DNA of 64,000 bases from Rhodovibrionaceae bacterium (GTDB lineage: Bacteria > Pseudomonadota > Alphaproteobacteria > Kiloniellales > DSM-21159). Of the stretch, positions 54,239 through 62,614 are shown in pieces. The stretch lies in assembly GCA_028279885.1 (NCBI GenBank), contig JANQMX010000077.1, positions 62,001-126,000 on the forward strand, read 5' to 3'. The notes under the pieces are model-generated. The model was given only the letters and a program-made list of their open reading frames with translations, was not told where the DNA came from and did no database searches. The translations under genes were made by a program, and so were the position numbers. Each line of letters begins with the position of its first letter. The first letter of the stretch is position 1.

Positions 54239-55330
54239 CTACCCGAGATTTTTGGCAAGAAATGGACCGATGCGATTGGCAACGGTCAGTGGCAGCCTTT
54301 GCCAGATCTTGATCGCCCGCTGATATTTGGGGTTCAGCGGGTTGACGTCGGGGATCTCAGCGTCGCCGTAAAGGCGGTATTCGTAGTAAAGGGGCTCCGA
54401 TGGAAATCCCCAATTCTTCTTGAATGCATGGGCGCCGGTCCCGACCTTGCTGCGGCCGAAGTCGAATAGCCGATAGCCGCGTTCGCAGGCTCGGCGCATG
54501 ACTTCCCAATACATGAAGTCGTTGGCCGCCAAGCGGCGCGCGTCCTGGCCGCCGCCGCCGTAGTAGGGCAGAACCTCGTCGCGAAAGTAGAACGAGAGCA
54601 CAGCGTTGACCGGCTGGCCCTTCTCGTCGGTTATGATCAGCGCCTCACAGTCCGAGCCGAAAACGCGCATTAGCATCTCGGCATAGTGTTTTGAAAACAC
54701 TGGTGTTCCCAGGTTTCGAACGCTCTCCGAATAGAGAGCGTAAAAGCGGTCGGCGCCGGAATCGATTTCGCTCGTGAGGCCGTTCCCGATGCCTTTGCGC
54801 ACCATGGCGCGCTGCTTCCGCGGGATGCGCTTCATGTTGACGTCGAGATTAGGGTCGATGTCGCGCCGGAAGGTCACGTAAAGGCTGTCCTTGCAGGGCC
54901 GCTGACTGTCCGAGCGGCTGCGCAAGCGATACTCCACATGATCGACGCCGAGCGCTTCGCCGCGGCGCTCGGCGTCGGCCTCCAGTAGAAGCCGCACGTC
55001 CGGCCGTGTCGTCGCGACGCCGCCATAGACGCAGAAGGCGCTGGAAACCAAAGACTTTCCGAACAGCCGGCTGTCGACGTGCACCAGGGGCAAAACGCCC
55101 AGGATATTGCCGTCGCAGTGGGCGAAGAGGAAGGGGCAGGCGTGGCCGAAGCTCTCTTCGATCACCGTTTTCCACCCGGCCCGATGGAAAAAGGTTGCGT
55201 CCGGGCAGTCTTCGACGAACGCGTCCCAGGCCTCTTGCCAGGCTGGGGTCAGCTCGCCGATTTCGACTTGCTCGATACTCTGGTCGACCTCGGCTTGCTC
55301 GACACTCTGAATGGGTTGCTGAAGGCTCAC
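54239..55330 (-). CDS. Exosortase-associated FemAB-like aminoacyl/acyltransferase
   Basis: A 363-residue protein with two GNAT-like lobes of the FemAB superfamily, TIGR03019 type. FFHRAGWKTVIEESFGH starts the first lobe. RIPRKQRAMVRKGIGNGL bridges the lobes. YYGGGGQDARRLAANDFMYWEVMRRA and FDFGRSKVGTGAHAFKKNWGF are family signatures in the second lobe. FemAB proteins move aminoacyl groups from aminoacyl-tRNA. Given the ligase/ACP modules in this locus, an aminoacyl-ACP donor is a testable alternative. The start overlaps the deacetylase stop by 4 bases. Confidence 0.92.
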   Translation of the reverse strand: MSLQQPIQSVEQAEVDQSIEQVEIGELTPAWQEAWDAFVEDCPDATFFHRAGWKTVIEESFGHACPFLFAHCDGNILGVLPLVHVDSRLFGKSLVSSAFCVYGGVATTRPDVRLLLEADAERRGEALGVDHVEYRLRSRSDSQRPCKDSLYVTFRRDIDPNLDVNMKRIPRKQRAMVRKGIGNGLTSEIDSGADRFYALYSESVRNLGTPVFSKHYAEMLMRVFGSDCEALIITDEKGQPVNAVLSFYFRDEVLPYYGGGGQDARRLAANDFMYWEVMRRACERGYRLFDFGRSKVGTGAHAFKKNWGFPSEPLYYEYRLYGDAEIPDVNPLNPKYQRAIKIWQRLPLTVANRIGPFLAKNLG

Positions 55331-56259
55331 AGGAAGGCCCTTGCCATGCTGGTCCAGTGAAAATCCCGCAAAAGGCTCTCTAGGCGGTTAAAGGTCCGAC
55401 CAAGGTTGGTGTAGTGCCTGATACGGGATTTCATGGCCGCGTCGGCGATACGGGGCTGCTCGGGATCGACTTCCCAGGGATGTAGATAGAAGATGCAGGG
55501 CTGTCCGGACTCCCGACCGGTTTTGCCGTAGCCCCAGCGGAAGTAAGTGTAGGGCAGCAGGCGGAAGAAGCCGCCGCCGCCGCACGGCAGGTTGCGTCCG
55601 AAGAGACGCAAGGTGGTTACCGGGACTTCGAGGAAGTCGTCGTCCGCAAAGGGCTTGTACGCGAACCGGTGTCCGGACGGATCGCCGTAGAGATCGTGCG
55701 CAATAGGTACCGTGCTCGAGCTGTAGCGATGGCCTTCTTCGCGCAGGATCGGAAGCGCCCAGGGCGTGCTGGGGCCGATCGAAAAGCTGGCAGCACGATA
55801 GCCCAGCACGCGTACGCCGGAGATATCTTCCAGGATCGCCTTCGTCTTGCGTACGTCTTCGCGAAAAGCCTCGGCGCTCTGAGTATTGACCCTGACATGG
55901 GAGTAGCCGTGACTGGCCAGTTCGTGGCCTTCGTTGACGATACGCCGAATCATGTCCGGGTGGCGTTCCGCCACCCATCCGAGCGTAAAGAAGGTGGCTT
56001 TCGTCTCATGCCGGGCGAGAAGATCGAGCAGGCGAGAGACGTTGTTCTCGACTCGCGATGCGAGCTCTTCCCAATCCGACCGCGGAACGGTCGCTTCGAA
56101 CGCCGAAACCTGGAAATGCTCCTCAACATCGATCGTGAAGGCATTGAAAGGTTTGGCAGATGCGTCTTTCGAACGACCTACGCCGTCGGATGACGGCACG
56201 CCATCGCTGTCCCTCGAGACACCGTCTCTTCCTTCGAGTCGGGCGATGGCTTGCGTCAT
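55327..56259 (-). CDS. Exosortase-associated polysaccharide deacetylase
   Basis: About 310 residues of NodB-fold deacetylase, TIGR03006 type. AFTIDVEEHFQVSAFE near residue 42 is the exosortase-group form of motif 1. ELASHGYSHVRVN gives the two metal His residues, and LGYRAASFSIGPSTPWALP and FYLHPWEVDPEQPRI are diagnostic of the group. It removes N-acetyl groups from the polysaccharide. The start is uncertain: ATG 56259 leaves a 31-base gap after the ATPase gene, while an in-frame ATG at 56340 overlaps it. FemAB follows with an ATGA overlap. Confidence 0.9.
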   Translation of the reverse strand: MTQAIARLEGRDGVSRDSDGVPSSDGVGRSKDASAKPFNAFTIDVEEHFQVSAFEATVPRSDWEELASRVENNVSRLLDLLARHETKATFFTLGWVAERHPDMIRRIVNEGHELASHGYSHVRVNTQSAEAFREDVRKTKAILEDISGVRVLGYRAASFSIGPSTPWALPILREEGHRYSSSTVPIAHDLYGDPSGHRFAYKPFADDDFLEVPVTTLRLFGRNLPCGGGGFFRLLPYTYFRWGYGKTGRESGQPCIFYLHPWEVDPEQPRIADAAMKSRIRHYTNLGRTFNRLESLLRDFHWTSMARAFL

Positions 56260-56290
56260 GGTCTCAGCGTGCGTCGTCGTTCGGCTAGGA

Positions 56291-57394
56291 TCAGTTGGCC
56301 TTGCGGCGTGTGCCGATGCGGTCGCGGAACTCATCGACACGAATCTTGTAGGACTTGAGCTCCCGCTGGATGGCCTTCGCGCTGTGCCGCACGTCGAGCC
56401 ACTCGTCTCGCGACAGGCCCATGGCGCTGTCGGCCGGCTGTGCCGGTCCGGTGGCGGGCGGAGGAGCCGCCGTTTCCTCGTTGGCGATGCTCGGCACGGG
56501 CTTCAAAGCGTGAACCTTGGTCGGTTGCGGTTGCGGTTGCGGTTGCGGCGCCGCGGCGGGGCTTTTGGACGGTGGCTCGATCAAGCCCTCCTCGCGCATC
56601 TCCTCCACCACTTCGGCGACGTCGGCAGCGGTCAGAATGCCGCGGTCCTCCAGATAGCCGAACAGCAGCAGGCGGTCGCAAAGGCGATTGAGGCGTCGCG
56701 GCAAGCCCCCGGTCGCATCGAAGATGGCCGGGAAAGAATCGGGGGCGAAGATGCGGCGTCCATCCCAACCGGCAAGCTTCAGGCGATGCTCGACGTAGCC
56801 ACGGGTGTCGTCGGTCGACAGCCGGCTGATATGAAAAGAAGCGATGATCCGCTGGCGGAGCTGTTCGAGATCGGGTTCGGCGAGCCGTTGTCGGAACTCC
56901 GGTTGGCCGACCAGCAGCATCTGCAACAGGGGTTTTCCGTTCGACTGAAAGTTCGACAGCATGCGCAGCTCTTCGAGCGCGTCGTGGGAAAGGCCCTGCA
57001 CCTCGTCGACGACCACCAACGCGACCTTGCGCTGGTGGTGCAGGCGGACCAGCTCGTCCTCCAGAGCGCAAAGCAGCTCCGCTTTGCTGCCGCCGCCGAC
57101 CGAGAGCCCGAACTGAGCGGCAATCAGCCGCAAAAGATTCTCCGAGCCCACCTGGGTGGTATTGATCTTGACGGCAACGATACGATCGTCGGCGAGGCGG
57201 GAGAGCGTGTATTCGAAGAGTGTCGTCTTGCCGGCGCCAACCTCTCCCGTGATGACCACAAAGCCTTCATTCTTGCTCAAGCCGTAGGCAACCGTGGAAA
57301 GTGCGCGGCGATGCGGTCGGCCATCGAAAAAGAAACTGGCATCCGGCGTGATTTGAAAAGGCAGCCGGTTGAGATGGTAATAGTCTAGGTACAT
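56291..57394 (-). CDS. Exosortase-locus ATPase (ExeA/GspA-like)
   Basis: A 367-residue AAA ATPase of the TIGR03015 type (putative secretion ATPase, PEP-CTERM locus). MYLDYYHLNRLPFQITPDAS is the conserved start, Walker A is GEVGAGKTT at about 50-58, Walker B VALVVVDE at 124-131, and GGLPRRLNRLCDRLL the sensor-2 region. A Pro-Gln run (PQPQPQPQP) precedes a variable C-terminal tail without a membrane helix. ATG 57394 is chosen because GGGGGAG lies just upstream; an in-frame start at 57478 adds 28 unconserved residues. It is the first gene of the minus-strand exosortase operon. Confidence 0.94.
   Translation of the reverse strand: MYLDYYHLNRLPFQITPDASFFFDGRPHRRALSTVAYGLSKNEGFVVITGEVGAGKTTLFEYTLSRLADDRIVAVKINTTQVGSENLLRLIAAQFGLSVGGGSKAELLCALEDELVRLHHQRKVALVVVDEVQGLSHDALEELRMLSNFQSNGKPLLQMLLVGQPEFRQRLAEPDLEQLRQRIIASFHISRLSTDDTRGYVEHRLKLAGWDGRRIFAPDSFPAIFDATGGLPRRLNRLCDRLLLFGYLEDRGILTAADVAEVVEEMREEGLIEPPSKSPAAAPQPQPQPQPTKVHALKPVPSIANEETAAPPPATGPAQPADSAMGLSRDEWLDVRHSAKAIQRELKSYKIRVDEFRDRIGTRRKAN
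56523..56546. repeat. Four tandem GGTTGC hexamers inside the ATPase gene
   Basis: Four copies of the 6-base unit encode the alternating Pro-Gln stretch on the minus strand. Changes in copy number would stay in frame and alter linker length by two residues per unit. Confidence 0.75.
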
Positions 57395-57983
57395 TCGAAC
57401 TCCCCCAATGCCCCGTAGCATAGGGTGGTGGCGAATAAAACGGTAGGCCTCGCCAGGCCGGAAGCGCTCTGCGCCCATCGTGCGCCCATCGGCTTCCGGA
57501 TCCGGCTATGCCTGCACCGTCGATATTCCACGCCGCCCCCCTAAGAAAGCGTGTAGTGTCAACTGATAAAAGATTTGCGACGCTTATTGTGTGACGAATG
57601 TGGCAATGGTGGCGCCTGATACTGCTTGACGTCCGTTGGGGCCTTGTGAATGTCGGCGAGAATGGCCGGCAGCGCCTCATCCAGAGACGTTTTGCAACGA
57701 GATCGAGGCTAAAACTGTAACGTTAACCGTCATTCTTGACATGCTGGGCAGCTATCGACGGTGACGACAGCCGCGCGCAATGAGTCAACACGGCGGCTCT
57801 CCTGCGAGTTGACCAGTCCGGCCAGACAGCAAGAACTGGTGAGCGACATGGCTTCTAGCCTAGAACTTTTTTTTTGCCGCAATTGCTATCTAGAAGCCAG
57901 TTAAGGTGTTGTGGGATGAGCGGTTTTTGCCTAGGTGGGCACGGATCTGCGAAGCTCCTCACTTAACTGGCGGGGGAATGCTT
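57395..57983. promoter_or_regulatory. Divergent promoter region of the XrtA operon and secreted beta-helix gene
   Basis: A 589-base gene-free region, AT-richer than average, holding promoters for the minus-strand exosortase operon and the plus-strand secreted protein. It contains TTGACA at about 57736, the GTTAAC palindrome at 57722-57727 within TAACGTTAACCGT, and a perfect 10-bp inverted repeat TGGCTTCTAG (57849-57858) and CTAGAAGCCA (57890-57899), whose 31-base loop includes a long T run. Confidence 0.5.
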
Positions 57984-60900
57984 ATGACCGAGCTCAATCC
58001 GGAAAGTCTGCTCTTGTTCGCTGTAGATGGAACAGCAAAGCAGACACAGCGGTCCGTGCGACGTTGCTCCGGTCAAGTATTGCAAAGATGTACTTCTCGC
58101 CTGAAGTCATTATTGACGCGAATTTTCTTTATTCTGCCTGTTTTTTGCGTGTGGCAGGTAAATGGCGCAGTGGCCGACTCAGGCTCAGTGAACATTTCGG
58201 ATGATCTTTTGAGCCAGGCAGCCGACATGAAGCCGGGCGAGTGGCACAGACTGAAGACAGCCAACAAGTTTATGGATGTTGTGGTCACTGAAGAACAGTG
58301 GGCGCAGCTTGTCGAAACCCACGGCGGTTTCGAACGCCTGGGCTATCCGCAAGCCATTCTGACTGCGTGGAATAGCGCGGCTTATGATCAGCAAGGGCAG
58401 CGTCTGTTTTTCCATGGTGGCGGCCATTTCGACTACGGTGGCAACGAAGTTTATCAGTTCGATCTAAAGACGTTGGAGTGGTCCCGCCTCTCGGATCCCG
58501 CCCCACTCACCTTTCAACCTCATCCTGAGGCGCATCCCCGCCGCTGGTTGCCTGCCGATGAGGATGGCGATGGCCTGCCCGATAGTCCTCCCTCTGCCCA
58601 CACCTATGATGGCTTGGTGTGGAATCCCCACACTCAAACGCTCTGGCTGACTAGCCAGAACACTGCCTATCCAGAGAACAGGCGACCCGAGATTTATCTG
58701 GTTTGGGAGTTCGATCCGGCTACCGGCGAGTGGCAGTCGCACGCCGCAACAGAAGACCATTCTTTCGGCACGACAGTATTCATCCCTGAAGCGAACCAGA
58801 TCCTAGCTATCACGCATTTCACTACGTCGAACGACATTGCCTATCTCTATGATGCAGACGGAACCGAGCATCCGCTCGGTCAGGTTCAAGGCGACACCAT
58901 GTTCGGCGATGTGGCCAACCTGTTTCGGAACCCGGTCACTGGGCTACTGTACGAGGCCCACAAACAACGCATCTACAGACTGGACGTAGGGGGCGGCTGG
59001 GTGACCGCAACGCAAGTTGCGGAGTTTCCGAGCAGCGATGAATTGCAGTTTGCAACCAGTTTCGAGCAGGCCGGTTACGCCTACAACCCAGCCGACGAGA
59101 AGTTCTATATTTGGAATGGCACTGCGGAGATCGTTACTTGGGATCCGGACAGCAGCGAATTCGAGGTGCTTTGGAATGAAGCGCCTTATGGCGCGGCGCC
59201 GGCTGACGATTCCTACGGAGTCAGAAGAGTGTTCGATAAGTGGGTATACCTGGATGACGCTGAAGTGTTCATCGGGATATCTGGGCCTGGGCAGTTGCCA
59301 CACCGCGATGGCGGCCTTTGGCTGTACAAGCCGGGCGAAGGCAATCCCGACGACATAAATCAGCTCGGAGTCGGGAAAGCCGTCCTCGACAGTGCAACAA
59401 CGGAATCGCTAGGTTTTTTCGTGCCGATCGAAGGTGGGGACAGGAACTACAACTCGACCATTCATGCCTATTACCGTGAGGTCGGTCAGACCGATTGGGA
59501 GCCTGGCATCGCGCTCATGCGGATCCGGCCCGAGTACGTCCAGAGCGTCTATTCACTCAAGAAATCGCCAAACGGCTTTGCCGGCGTGATCTCGGGCCTA
59601 GAGGCGGGAACAGACTATGAGATCAAGCTCGAAGCGTCCGACCCGGACGGGCTCAGGCTGAACGGCGAACCTGCCGTTCAGACCCTGACCGTATCGACCC
59701 GCGAGGTGCCGGCGGCTCAGCCGGTTGACGCTCGGACCATGACGGTCGGGACTATGGCGGAATTGCAGGCTGCCGTGGACGCAGCCAAACCCGGCACCGT
59801 TATCATCATGCAGCCCGGCCTCTACCAGGGCAGCCTAACCATCCGGGCCGATGGTACCGAGGAGAACCCCATCGTCATCCGCGGCGCCGATGTCGGTTCG
59901 ACCATTCTCGACGCCGGTGGCGAGGACTACGCTTGGCGGATCGGTGGCGACCACATTCATTTGGAGAGTCTGACGTTAACCAACGCAAAGAAAGCAATCG
60001 TTGTGCGTGGCGGAGGTACCGTAGGGGTCGCCATCCGCAACAACTACATCACTGATGTCGGTAGTGGCATCGAAGCCATGACCGGCCATAAGGATCTTTA
60101 CATCGTCAACAATATCCTGGAGGGGCGTGGGACGTTTCCGACGACCGGCACGTCGGACGTCGAAGGTATCGTCGTCACCGGTCAGGACATCGAGATCGCT
60201 TACAACACCTTGTCCGGATTTGGCGATGGGATCGGCACAAGCCACCAAACTGAGCTTAACAACATCGGTATCAACGTTCATCACAACAAGATTCTCTGGG
60301 GCGCTGACGACGGAATAGAATTGGATTACTCGGTGCGTAACGCGCTGGCACACCACAATTTTATCGCCAACCAGCTAAACGGCATCAGTTTTCAGCCGAT
60401 TATCGGCGGTCCCGTCTACGCCTACGAGAACGTCATCTACAACACGCGAGAAGCGCCCTTCAAAATCAAGCCGACGAACACCCACCCGGACGGTGTGATC
60501 ATCGTCAACAACACGTCCTTGAAGAGTGGTTTTGCGTGGAACGACCCAAGCGGTCATGTCAGCAACGCAACGGTAAATAACAACCTCTTCATCGGCAGTC
60601 ACGAAGAGACAGTCTACTTCAGCACAACCAGATATTTCTTCAGTGAGTTCGACTATAACGCTTGGTCGCAAGACGGTTTCTTTCAGAACTATGACGGATG
60701 GGGCAGAAGTTTCAGTGACTTTCAAAGCTCGACGTCGCAAGCGCAGAACGACGTGCTGTTGGAAGGGGAGAAGATCTTCGCCAGCTTCACGCCGGACTTC
60801 GACGTGAACGGCTTTGAAGTGTTTCGCGATCCCAATGCGCCCGACCTGGATTTCAGCTTGCATCCTGGGTCCAGCGCGATTGATGCCGGTAAACGCATCT

Positions 60901-61004
60901 TTGGCTTGACCGAAGGCTATGTTGGCGATGCCCCCGATATCGGTGCTTTCGAACAGGGCGAAGAGATGCCGGACTACGGGGCGAGCTGGACCGCACCCCA
61001 GTGA
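57984..61004 (+). CDS. Large secreted protein: propeller-like, Fn3-like and parallel beta-helix
   Basis: A 1006-residue exported protein. The long N-terminus has a basic region followed by a hydrophobic signal helix (about 46-62). Residues about 95-480 have Kelch/galactose-oxidase-like repeats (SAAYDQQGQRLFFHGGGH, HTYDGLVWNPHTQTLWLTSQ). About 480-610 is Fn3-like, with GLEAGTDYEIKLEASDPDG. Residues about 620-980 are a right-handed beta-helix (AVDAAKPGTVIIMQPGLYQG, then repeated NN/HN-type rungs), as in polysaccharide lyases and epimerases. No PEP-CTERM tail is present. ATG 57984 follows GGGGGA by six bases. It may trim or modify the exopolysaccharide. Confidence 0.8.
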   Translation: MTELNPESLLLFAVDGTAKQTQRSVRRCSGQVLQRCTSRLKSLLTRIFFILPVFCVWQVNGAVADSGSVNISDDLLSQAADMKPGEWHRLKTANKFMDVVVTEEQWAQLVETHGGFERLGYPQAILTAWNSAAYDQQGQRLFFHGGGHFDYGGNEVYQFDLKTLEWSRLSDPAPLTFQPHPEAHPRRWLPADEDGDGLPDSPPSAHTYDGLVWNPHTQTLWLTSQNTAYPENRRPEIYLVWEFDPATGEWQSHAATEDHSFGTTVFIPEANQILAITHFTTSNDIAYLYDADGTEHPLGQVQGDTMFGDVANLFRNPVTGLLYEAHKQRIYRLDVGGGWVTATQVAEFPSSDELQFATSFEQAGYAYNPADEKFYIWNGTAEIVTWDPDSSEFEVLWNEAPYGAAPADDSYGVRRVFDKWVYLDDAEVFIGISGPGQLPHRDGGLWLYKPGEGNPDDINQLGVGKAVLDSATTESLGFFVPIEGGDRNYNSTIHAYYREVGQTDWEPGIALMRIRPEYVQSVYSLKKSPNGFAGVISGLEAGTDYEIKLEASDPDGLRLNGEPAVQTLTVSTREVPAAQPVDARTMTVGTMAELQAAVDAAKPGTVIIMQPGLYQGSLTIRADGTEENPIVIRGADVGSTILDAGGEDYAWRIGGDHIHLESLTLTNAKKAIVVRGGGTVGVAIRNNYITDVGSGIEAMTGHKDLYIVNNILEGRGTFPTTGTSDVEGIVVTGQDIEIAYNTLSGFGDGIGTSHQTELNNIGINVHHNKILWGADDGIELDYSVRNALAHHNFIANQLNGISFQPIIGGPVYAYENVIYNTREAPFKIKPTNTHPDGVIIVNNTSLKSGFAWNDPSGHVSNATVNNNLFIGSHEETVYFSTTRYFFSEFDYNAWSQDGFFQNYDGWGRSFSDFQSSTSQAQNDVLLEGEKIFASFTPDFDVNGFEVFRDPNAPDLDFSLHPGSSAIDAGKRIFGLTEGYVGDAPDIGAFEQGEEMPDYGASWTAPQ

Positions 61005-61695
61005 CGGCAAAGAATTGGGGCTTTCGTCGGTTCCCAGGCGATTCGGAAGCACTGAGCGGTCAGGCGTCCTGATTTCTCTGAGTCCCCCAACCGACCGATT
61101 CACCACTGCACAACGAGCCTCGAATCCTCGATTTAGAGAGGTGTGATACATTTGAGACGAAATTGTGGGATGAGAGGGGTGTCGAGCAGGCAGTGTTAAC
61201 GGTTTGTTATTAAAAATTAATTCTGGCTGACCCGCGCTAGATCTCAAGACTGCGTCTTTTTCGGACGGTTTGTCACCTTGCCGCGAGGCAAACCTGTAAA
61301 GAAATCTTTACAGATCTGCCATCTCGACGAGACCCTTTGTCAGAAACCCTAACCATTCGCTGAAGCCATAAATGTTAACTACCTGATTAATGGTCGGATA
61401 GGGCGCATGCACCAACCTTGCATTGTTAACCATTGGGTGCTGCTGTTTGGGGTGTTTGCGAATGATGAAATCCGTTGATCCGAATCTACGGCGTGCTGCG
61501 GTCTTATTAACAATTAGCAGCCCCTCATCCACGGATAGATCACTGCATTCTCACAGATAATCGTGTCCTCCAGTAATGATCGTCAATCTACAGTATGGCC
61601 GGGGGTCGCTGCGGCTGCGTCTGTTGGCGAGGAATTTGTACGGTGCTCGAGCAGAAGAATTGGCGGGCAGCAACGTTCGCCGCTAGGAGGACAGA
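61005..61695. promoter_or_regulatory. Long AT-rich regulatory region before the acyltransferase gene
   Basis: This 690-base stretch has no convincing gene; a minus-strand frame at 61308-61532 has no recognisable content. It holds a perfect palindrome, TGTAAAGA-AA-TCTTTACA, at 61295-61312. Three GTTAAC sites lie at 61195, 61374 and 61425, and another TTAAC is near 61508. GTCGGTT/AACCGAC arms are at 61026-61032 and 61089-61095. The density of symmetric AT-rich sites suggests heavy regulation of the downstream gene. Confidence 0.5.
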
Positions 61696-62505
61696 ATGGA
61701 CGTTTCATCGCTTGACCAGGGATTTGCACTTGCGTGCGACGATGAACTCCCCGATTGCGAGTTGGCGCAAGCCTCTTCGCCTAACAGCGCAGAGCGCGCA
61801 TCTCCCTTTTTCAGCGTCCCAGCGAGTACGGAGACTCTGCTCGACCAAGCCTATCGCCTCCGCTACCAGGTTTACTGTTTGGAGCGCGGTTTCGAGGACG
61901 CTCATGCGAATCCGGATGGGCGCGAGCGCGACGAATTCGATGACCATTCCGTCCATCGCCTATTGGTTCACGCCGAGACCGGCCTGATCGTCGGCGGTGT
62001 GCGCCTCGTTCTGCCGAGGCGCGACCGGCTTGAGAGCTGCTTTCCGATCCAGGACGTCTGCCAGGTCGGCCCGCTGCAGCCAGCACTCGCCGACGGGCTT
62101 GGCCACACCGCCGAGATATCTCGCTTCTGCGTCAGCAAGGCCTTTCGCAGGCTGCTGCCAAAAGGGCGAAGCCGCGGTTTGGGTCAGGCCTCGAGGCTGG
62201 ATGTAGAGCCGGCGGCCTTCTTGCCGCTGATGACCCTGGAGCTCATGAACGCCGTCATTCAAATGAGTGAGGAGAACGGTATCACGCAGCTCTGCGCAGC
62301 CATGGAGCCGAGCCTACTGCGGTTGCTGTCCCGCCTGGGCCTCGCGTTCACCCCGCTCGGGGACCTGGTGACTTTCCACGGGATTCGCCAACCCTGCTAC
62401 GCCAACATCGAGGAGCTCTGGGTGTCCTTGAAAGAGCAGAATGAGGATGTGTGGCGCTGGCTGTCCAATCAAGGTGGCCAAAGTCCGCTGAACCTGGTGC
62501 AGTAG
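61696..62505 (+). CDS. PEP-CTERM/exosortase-associated acyltransferase (FeeM/LuxI-like)
   Basis: A 269-residue cytoplasmic protein of the TIGR03694 type, related to N-acyl amino acid synthases (FeeM) and LuxI-type autoinducer synthases, which use acyl-ACP. LLDQAYRLRYQVYCLERGFEDA carries the conserved Arg-Tyr-x-Val-Tyr core, GRERDEFDDHSVHRLLV the Glu/Asp-His region, and AEISRFCVSKAFRR the Glu-x-x-Arg motif. AGGAGG lies just before the start. In exosortase genomes its product is unknown. The acyl-activating enzyme 109 bases downstream could feed it. Confidence 0.92.
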   Translation: MDVSSLDQGFALACDDELPDCELAQASSPNSAERASPFFSVPASTETLLDQAYRLRYQVYCLERGFEDAHANPDGRERDEFDDHSVHRLLVHAETGLIVGGVRLVLPRRDRLESCFPIQDVCQVGPLQPALADGLGHTAEISRFCVSKAFRRLLPKGRSRGLGQASRLDVEPAAFLPLMTLELMNAVIQMSEENGITQLCAAMEPSLLRLLSRLGLAFTPLGDLVTFHGIRQPCYANIEELWVSLKEQNEDVWRWLSNQGGQSPLNLVQ

Positions 62506-62614
62506 GACGGTAGTTTCGCTTTACTGGCTTGCTGGCATAGCCCTTTACCAGCTTAACTGATGATTAGGTGCCTAAGCGCATAGTTCCGCTTACAAATTTT
62601 CCACACTCTTGGCC

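Noticed and set aside
60375..61247. Minus-strand frame containing a REIRTPDRSV-like stretch near 61060-61090
   Set aside because: Such strings usually arise from non-coding or tRNA-adjacent sequence; I looked for a tRNA cloverleaf at 61040-61150 and found none, and most of the frame is antisense to the beta-helix gene.
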